A stretch of 7,091 bases of DNA from Methylotenera sp. (GTDB lineage Bacteria > Pseudomonadota > Gammaproteobacteria > Burkholderiales > Methylophilaceae). Below the pieces are notes generated by a model. The model did not search any database, was not told the DNA's origin, and saw only the letters and a program-made list of their open reading frames with translations. The stretch covers positions 1-7,091 of the forward strand of contig DAIDAH010000144.1 in NCBI GenBank assembly GCA_027310735.1. Direction: 5' to 3'. Positions 5,079 to 7,091 of this stretch are shown here, piece by piece. The position numbers were made by a program, and so were the translations under genes. The stretch's first letter is position 1. Each line of letters opens with the position of its first letter.

Positions 5079-5102
5079 AAAAGGGAGCCTAAGCTCCCTT
5101 TT
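5079..5102 (-). terminator. Intrinsic terminator of the tRNA-Pro gene
   Basis: Arms AAAAGGGAGC (5079-5088) and GCTCCCTTTT (5093-5102) form a 10-bp stem with a four-base loop. Read on the minus strand, the stem runs into six T (5082-5077). It lies 45 bases after the tRNA 3' end and faces the right way to end that transcript. Confidence 0.85.
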
Positions 5103-5105
5103 AGT

Positions 5106-5128
5106 TAATTGGTATCTGCCACCAATTA
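5106..5128 (-). repeat. Hairpin in the tRNA-Pro 3' trailer
   Basis: TAATTGGT (5106-5113) and ACCAATTA (5121-5128) are exact reverse complements around a seven-base loop. It lies between the tRNA 3' end and the terminator, so the precursor trailer would carry two hairpins in a row. It has no T-run of its own and may guide 3' processing. Confidence 0.45.
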
Positions 5129-5146
5129 TTCAATCTTATTTAAATC

Positions 5147-5223
5147 TGGTCGGCGTGGAGAGATTCGAACTCCCGACATCCTGCTCCCAAAGCAGGCGCG
5201 CTACCAGGCTACGCTACACGCCG
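5147..5223 (-). tRNA. tRNA-Pro (anticodon UGG)
   Basis: Read on the minus strand, the gene is 77 bases including an encoded CCA. The acceptor stem is CGGCGTG with CACGCCG, followed by discriminator A and CCA. The D arm contains AGCCTGGTAGCGC. The anticodon stem CCTGC/GCAGG encloses the loop TTTGGGA with anticodon TGG. The T arm has GGGAGTTCGAATCTCTC with the invariant TTCGA. All stems pair well, so the gene looks functional. It has its own promoter and terminator. ORFs reading across it on the plus strand are artefacts. Confidence 0.97.
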
Positions 5224-5232
5224 AAGGTCGGC

Positions 5233-5261
5233 ACTATACTGAGAACAAGCACCGCAGTCAA
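5233..5261 (-). promoter_or_regulatory. Sigma-70 promoter of tRNA-Pro
   Basis: TTGACT (5261-5256) and TATAGT (5238-5233) are separated by exactly 17 bases, each five of six to consensus. The start would fall near 5226, three bases before the mature tRNA. The stretch between -10 and the start is GC-rich (GCCGAC), the discriminator type linked to stringent control of stable RNA promoters. Confidence 0.85.
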
Positions 5262-5326
5262 CAGAGCCTTTATATAATTAACAAAATTGGTCTGCCTGCT
5301 ACAGTTACTCACCGTTTAATGCACAT

Positions 5327-5761
5327 TTAATCATGCTTAAATGGCACAATCACCTCACGCGAGGCCAGCACAATCTCACGCAGAAAACATAGCAATGCAA
5401 AAATCACCGAAAACATCGATGAAATAAATGTAATCAACACCACATGCGGCATTTTGAAACCTGTCTCTACTGAAATAAACAGGCTTGCAATCGACACGCA
5501 CACACATAAAGCCGCCAATGTTGCTAAACCAATCGCACGGCGTAGCCATTTGGTGCGCCTCACTATAATAATCAACTCATGCCTCACCTTCTCACGCCTC
5601 TCTGACATATCATTAAGCAAGCGCGCACGGTCTATAGCCCGCCCCAAACGGCCACTTAACACGCCGAGAATAGAGCCTATCCCCGTCAATAAAAACACAG
5701 GCGCAACCGCATCGCGGATGGCTTCAGAAACGGCATGAATTTCAGTAATGTTGGCAATCAT
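5327..5761 (-). CDS. DUF2721-family membrane protein
   Basis: Read from the ATG at 5761, the 144-residue product matches DUF2721. It has an amphipathic N-terminus with VSEAIRDAVAPVFLLTGIGSILGVL (11-35), then the conserved RLGRAIDRARLLND (38-51), a charged segment with RREKVRHELIIIVRR, and two further membrane helices at about 76-97 and 106-127. The function of the family is unknown. The frame is open upstream to a TTG at 5806, which would add 15 residues. Neither start has a clear SD, but the family homology begins after the ATG, so that is preferred. A possible -35 (TTGACG, 5848-5843) is followed by only a weak -10. It is divergent from the transporter at 5989. Confidence 0.8.
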   Translation of the reverse strand: MIANITEIHAVSEAIRDAVAPVFLLTGIGSILGVLSGRLGRAIDRARLLNDMSERREKVRHELIIIVRRTKWLRRAIGLATLAALCVCVSIASLFISVETGFKMPHVVLITFISSMFSVIFALLCFLREIVLASREVIVPFKHD

Positions 5762-5988
5762 AGTGTTGAGAGCGGCTTTTGCGAATAAAGTGGAATGTTG
5801 AATCAATAAACTGAGTGAGATTTAGCCTTAATTCACATAGACCGTCAATTTGTTTCAGCCTGTTGGGTAAGAATATATCTGCCATTGCTGGCATTTAATC
5901 GATAAGTCTTGATAAGCTATTTATGAATTAAAGGTTAAAATTACGCCCTCATACAAACTCAGGCAAAGCGCTAAGCGCATTCATTACA

Positions 5989-6861
5989 GTGGAATTAGCT
6001 TACATTTTCGGTCGCCTGATATTTTCATTAGCCTCCAACATCTATCAAAAAAAGTTAGCGCATCAAGGCCTGCACCCATTTTACATTGTCGCCACCACTT
6101 ACTTTGTTCTAAGCCTCTTCGCCACGCCGCTTTTAGACATGATTGAACTTGGCCAATTAAGCCAAGCATTCTGGCTAAATGCATTTCTAGCATCACTTTT
6201 TGATGTGGGTGGCTGGATGTTTTTGGTGATGTCACTCTCTAAAACCGAGCTTTCAGTCTTTGGCCCGCTAAACGCATACAAAGTCGTCGCATCCATGCTG
6301 TTAGCCATCGTATTTCTGCATGAAATACCTAGCCTGCAAGGCTTAATCGGCGTGTTTATCATCATTACAGGCAGTTATTACCTCACACCATCCACAGGCG
6401 GCTTTAAAGCCAACAGAATCTTGAACCTGCTCAAAGACAAAGGCGTACAGGCAAGATTTCTATCCATTCTCTTATTTGCCATCGGCACAGTTTTTCTTAA
6501 AAAATCGGTAGTGTATGGCGGCGCACTAGAAACCATGGTGTTTTGGTCACTCATGGGCTTGCCACTCGTGTTGTTAAGCAACCAACTCTTTCTAACTGGC
6601 GGCATGCGAGGTGACCTAAAAGCATCAAAAACACACATCCACACCATTTTTATGATTGGTGTAATGGTCTTCATCATGCAATACCTTACCTTGCTACTAT
6701 TAGCTAAAATGATGGTAGCTTATGCGCTTGCGCTATTTCAGCTAGGCATGATTTTTCAAGTGTTTGCTGGCTACAAAGTCTTTAATGAAAAGCACATCAC
6801 CAGAAAATTACTCGCTTGTGTAGTCATGATGGCTGGCAGCATACTAGTGTTAATGGCTTAG
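5989..6861 (+). CDS. EamA-like transporter, drug/metabolite transporter (DMT) superfamily
   Basis: The 290-residue protein is almost entirely hydrophobic with about ten predicted helices in two halves (roughly 1-132 and 155-290), the usual DMT plan. The first half ends in the recognisable EamA block SVFGPLNAYKVVASMLLAIVF, then LHEIPSLQGLIGVFIIITGSY (110-130), where the helix-turn E-x-P and final glycine-rich helix are typical. The second half repeats this as LALFQLGMIFQVFAGYKVF-NEKHITRKLLACVVMMAG. Substrate cannot be told from sequence. The start is a GTG at 5989 without a clear SD; there is no ATG between it and the in-frame stop at 5929-5931. A second DMT-type gene follows 124 bases downstream. 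Confidence 0.82.
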   Translation: MELAYIFGRLIFSLASNIYQKKLAHQGLHPFYIVATTYFVLSLFATPLLDMIELGQLSQAFWLNAFLASLFDVGGWMFLVMSLSKTELSVFGPLNAYKVVASMLLAIVFLHEIPSLQGLIGVFIIITGSYYLTPSTGGFKANRILNLLKDKGVQARFLSILLFAIGTVFLKKSVVYGGALETMVFWSLMGLPLVLLSNQLFLTGGMRGDLKASKTHIHTIFMIGVMVFIMQYLTLLLLAKMMVAYALALFQLGMIFQVFAGYKVFNEKHITRKLLACVVMMAGSILVLMA

Positions 6862-6972
6862 CAATAGGCTAATAAGCCGCTTAATACTTTACAGATGGAA
6901 AACAACCTATCCGAGACTCCATCTATCTCTCGAACCAACTGGCTTGCGGATTGATTCAACAGGATTAGGAAA

Positions 6973-6978
6973 AAGGAA
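6973..6978 (+). promoter_or_regulatory. Shine-Dalgarno supporting a TTG start at 6986
   Basis: AAGGAA lies seven bases before the TTG at 6986-6988, which opens the frame of the final partial gene. No ATG or GTG is available in frame before the first membrane helix. Confidence 0.5.
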
Positions 6979-6985
6979 AATCATT

Positions 6986-7091
6986 TTGACGCTGTTTAAG
7001 ACCTACCTGTTAACTGCCTTAGCGACGATCTTTTGGGGAGCCAACTTCAATCTGGCAAAACCTGTGGTTGCCGAAATGCATCCCTATGTGG
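6986..7091 (+). CDS. EamA/DMT-family transporter, N-terminal part only
   Basis: Thirty-five codons are visible before the window ends. The peptide reads TLFKTYLLTALATIFWGANF after the start, then NLAKPVVAEMHPYV. The pattern A..FWG.NF...K...... in the first helix is the standard start of EamA-domain transporters (often written as FWGSNFVAGK or similar). The gene starts with TTG and a fair SD. It is on the same strand as the EamA-like gene 124 bases upstream. Its first helix does not resemble that protein closely, so it does not look like a recent tandem copy. Confidence 0.75.
   Translation, partial: MTLFKTYLLTALATIFWGANFNLAKPVVAEMHPYV

Noticed and set aside
5062..5330. Plus-strand ORFs with peptides such as VERFELPTSCSQ or GEIRTPDILLPKQ
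   Set aside because: These read antisense across the tRNA-Pro gene. Such peptides are well-known false predictions over tRNA genes.
5909..5941. TTGATA and TAAAAT as a promoter for the EamA-like gene
   Set aside because: The hexamers are 21 bases apart, too far for a normal sigma-70 promoter.
5984..6677. Minus-strand ORFs of 83-99 codons inside the EamA-like gene
   Set aside because: Their composition mirrors the opposite strand of a membrane protein gene and no SD or family pattern is visible.
6893..6924. Seven-base inverted repeat AGATGGA/TCCATCT after the EamA-like gene
   Set aside because: The stem is short, the loop is 18 bases and no T-run follows, so a terminator is not supported.

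Overview
This is a moderately AT-rich bacterial window with Gram-negative features: an outer-membrane-type lipoprotein, a LapA-family protein, an MscS channel, a DUF2721 protein and DMT-superfamily transporters. The mix fits a proteobacterium. A betaproteobacterium such as a member of the Methylophilaceae is a guess from gene content and base composition; no marker gene settles it.

Left part (1-2102). The window opens inside an IS3-family insertion sequence. Its last 23 transposase codons end at 72 and its right terminal repeat ends at 126. Directly against that end is the first third of a siaC-type gene (DUF1987), read leftwards and cut by the insertion. Upstream of it in the same operon are an intact SiaB-type kinase (258-812) and a SpoIIE/PP2C phosphatase (825-2102). 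Together they form a SiaA-SiaB-SiaC partner switch: a kinase and a phosphatase acting on a small switch protein that, in Pseudomonas, controls a diguanylate cyclase. Two points stand out. The switch protein is broken by the IS, and the phosphatase has a cytoplasmic CBS pair where Pseudomonas SiaA has a membrane sensor.

Middle part (2103-3511). A divergent intergenic region holds a 19-bp perfect-stem bidirectional terminator with no obvious annotated gene to terminate. A 37-codon minus-strand ORF runs into it. Rightwards follow an unrecognised secreted protein with a duplicated nine-residue repeat and a DUF4156 lipoprotein. A long stem-loop lies between the lipoprotein and the convergent mscS gene.

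Right part (3512-7091). lapA and mscS form a tight leftward pair. A near-perfect 26-bp palindrome lies at the likely lapA transcription start. A gene-poor stretch leads to a tRNA-Pro(UGG) gene on the minus strand, which has a clear sigma-70 promoter and an intrinsic terminator. A DUF2721 membrane protein (minus) is divergent from an EamA-like ten-helix transporter (plus). The window ends inside the start of a second DMT/EamA-type transporter.
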